NCBI RefSeq assembly: GCF_000150275.1
Contig: NW_002060970.1
Coordinates: 226,791-290,790, forward strand
Length of the DNA stretch: 64,000 nucleotides
Reading direction: 5' to 3'
Source of the DNA: Trichoplax adhaerens
Taxonomy: Eukaryota; Placozoa; Uniplacotomia; Trichoplacea; Trichoplacidae
In this document: in pieces, positions 62,798 to 64,000 of the stretch
Position numbering within the stretch: position 1 is the first letter of the stretch
Layout of the letters: each line of letters starts with the position of its first letter
Program-made: the position numbers and the translations under genes
The notes under the pieces: model-generated
Told to the model about the DNA's origin: nothing
Databases searched by the model: none
Seen by the model: the letters and a program-made list of their open reading frames with translations, nothing else

Positions 62798-64000
62798 ACT
62801 GTTATAGAAATTATTGTAGTCATTTTATTTACATCACTGTACATTCTTGCAATCACAGGTTGCTACCAAGCAAGGTACATCTACTCGCTATCATAGCATC
62901 AATCTGCATGTGCGTGGGTATGNTGCACTGAAATATAGTGAATAAAGCTTGGCCAAGTTCACAAATTAGTATAATTAATAAGCGCACTTTTTAAAATTGT
63001 TGCATGCACATTTTTACCGTAATACCCTNTACGTTGTTATGAGCACAATATAGAGATAACACTTTCAATACAGTAACTGAGTCTATCGTTATATTTATAG
63101 GAAAACATTTTTAAATTAATTCCATGAATAATACAATCAGAATCAGTAGTACAAATGTTGAGCTAAAATCATTACTGATATACTGTACGAATATACGTAA
63201 GCGATATACTTATCGATTTATAGCAATTACGATACATGCTCTGATTGATATCTTGTAAACTAAAAGTATTTAATACATAAGAAAAGAGATAGTTGTAGCA
63301 AATGCCGAATACTTTATCGATTATTCGATTGTATTAGCAGAAAGTAACATTTGTTGAGGCTTAAAGGATTCTTGTATCTCTATGTACTGTATTGTGCTAT
63401 ACCAAATTCTGCTTTATACTTCGCATGGAACATGCTCGAAAAATTTCTTCCGTTACTAAATGCTTACCCATCGAACCTATGTAACAAAACTGAAATCCAA
63501 AGTTCTCTATGATCCATCATCATAAAATGACAAGCTTTCTGTTTAGGGAAAATATCTATTTAAATTGATATCCTAGTAAACATAGGAATAGTGTTCACTT
63601 GATGCTCGAATACTAGAACAGTCTTGTGCATTTTTTTATTTATTTTTTGGAGAGTAGAAGAATTCCCATACTAGAATCTAATCTCATTATTAGCATCACC
63701 TTCAAAACAAATTCAGATATCTTGCAAATAAATATGCTCTAGATTAATTGTTTAGAGATTATTATCAAAACAAATGCATGAATTGAGTTTTCATAGCATA
63801 GGGGGCCACATCCAGTGATGAATATTGATATTCTGGCAGCGAATTACACAATGTTAAGAAGCTAGATGGACTTTGCTTGCTACAAAAATACTGAAAGACG
63901 AATGGCTAATGGACCTCGAACGATAATATCTCATTTTTTCTATTTAACTCCGTCAAAAAGTATTTGCTTCATATAGACTTATATTAAATCGCGGTAGATA
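62798..64000. other. Non-coding tail of the window with two unresolved bases
   Basis: AT-rich, no gene recognised; it starts with the SSR4 3' UTR. Bases 62923 and 63029 are given as n. Confidence 0.6.

Noticed and set aside
62865-62920. Extra last exon of SSR4 after an acceptor at about 62860
   Set aside because: It gives no membrane helix; reading through from 62645 to the stop at 62797 supplies the expected TRAP-delta helix.

Overview
The window reads as nuclear DNA of an early-branching animal. It is AT-rich, its genes are split by many short introns (43 bp to about 2 kb, nearly all GT-AG), and the recognisable products are metazoan: an adhesion GPCR, a KMT2E-type PHD/SET protein, a RANBP2/NUP358-type nucleoporin, CRELD, TIMM17, MIC19 and TRAP-delta. 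A placozoan (Trichoplax-like) genome is my best guess from base composition, intron size and gene density, but this is inference. No bacterial operons, CRISPR, tRNA or rRNA were seen. All exon models were built by eye from reading frame, splice sites and splice phase; each listed gene keeps one open frame through every junction given.

Layout, left to right. 1-5690: mostly non-coding, with one possible partial exon at the left edge and a dispersed 90-bp duplication. 5694-11264 (+): CRELD, an ER EGF-type protein, preceded by a perfect ER-stress-element match and with two alternative C-termini (KDEL-like tail or membrane tail). 12615-25728 (+): a 26-exon adhesion GPCR with two C-type lectin domains and a Ser/Thr-rich stalk in front of GAIN/GPS and 7TM. 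25729-28512: intergenic, with an approximately 100-bp tandem satellite and pentamer arrays. 28513-30416 (+): TIMM17. 32733-38673 (+): KMT2E-like chromatin reader, 31 exons. 39477-42210 (-): MIC19/CHCHD3. 42211-45257: intergenic with AT microsatellites. 45258-55895 (-): RANBP2-like nucleoporin with four Ran-binding domains, 27 exons found, 5' end unresolved. 56245-60068: repeat-rich intergenic DNA dominated by inverted pentamer ACAGT/ACTGT arrays. 60069-62797 (+): TRAP-delta (SSR4), with a small signal-peptide ORF nested in its first intron. 62798-64000: nothing recognised; two unresolved bases.

The genes do not form a pathway cluster. They are housekeeping and signalling genes, two for the secretory pathway (CRELD, TRAP-delta), two for mitochondria (TIMM17, MIC19), two for the nucleus (KMT2E-like, RANBP2), plus one surface receptor. 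The most interesting items are the single CRELD gene that appears to encode both CRELD1-like and CRELD2-like forms under an ER-stress element, the lectin-mucin adhesion GPCR, and the RANBP2 gene, whose Ran-binding domains have been homogenised and whose linkers carry several SUMO-E3-like internal repeats.
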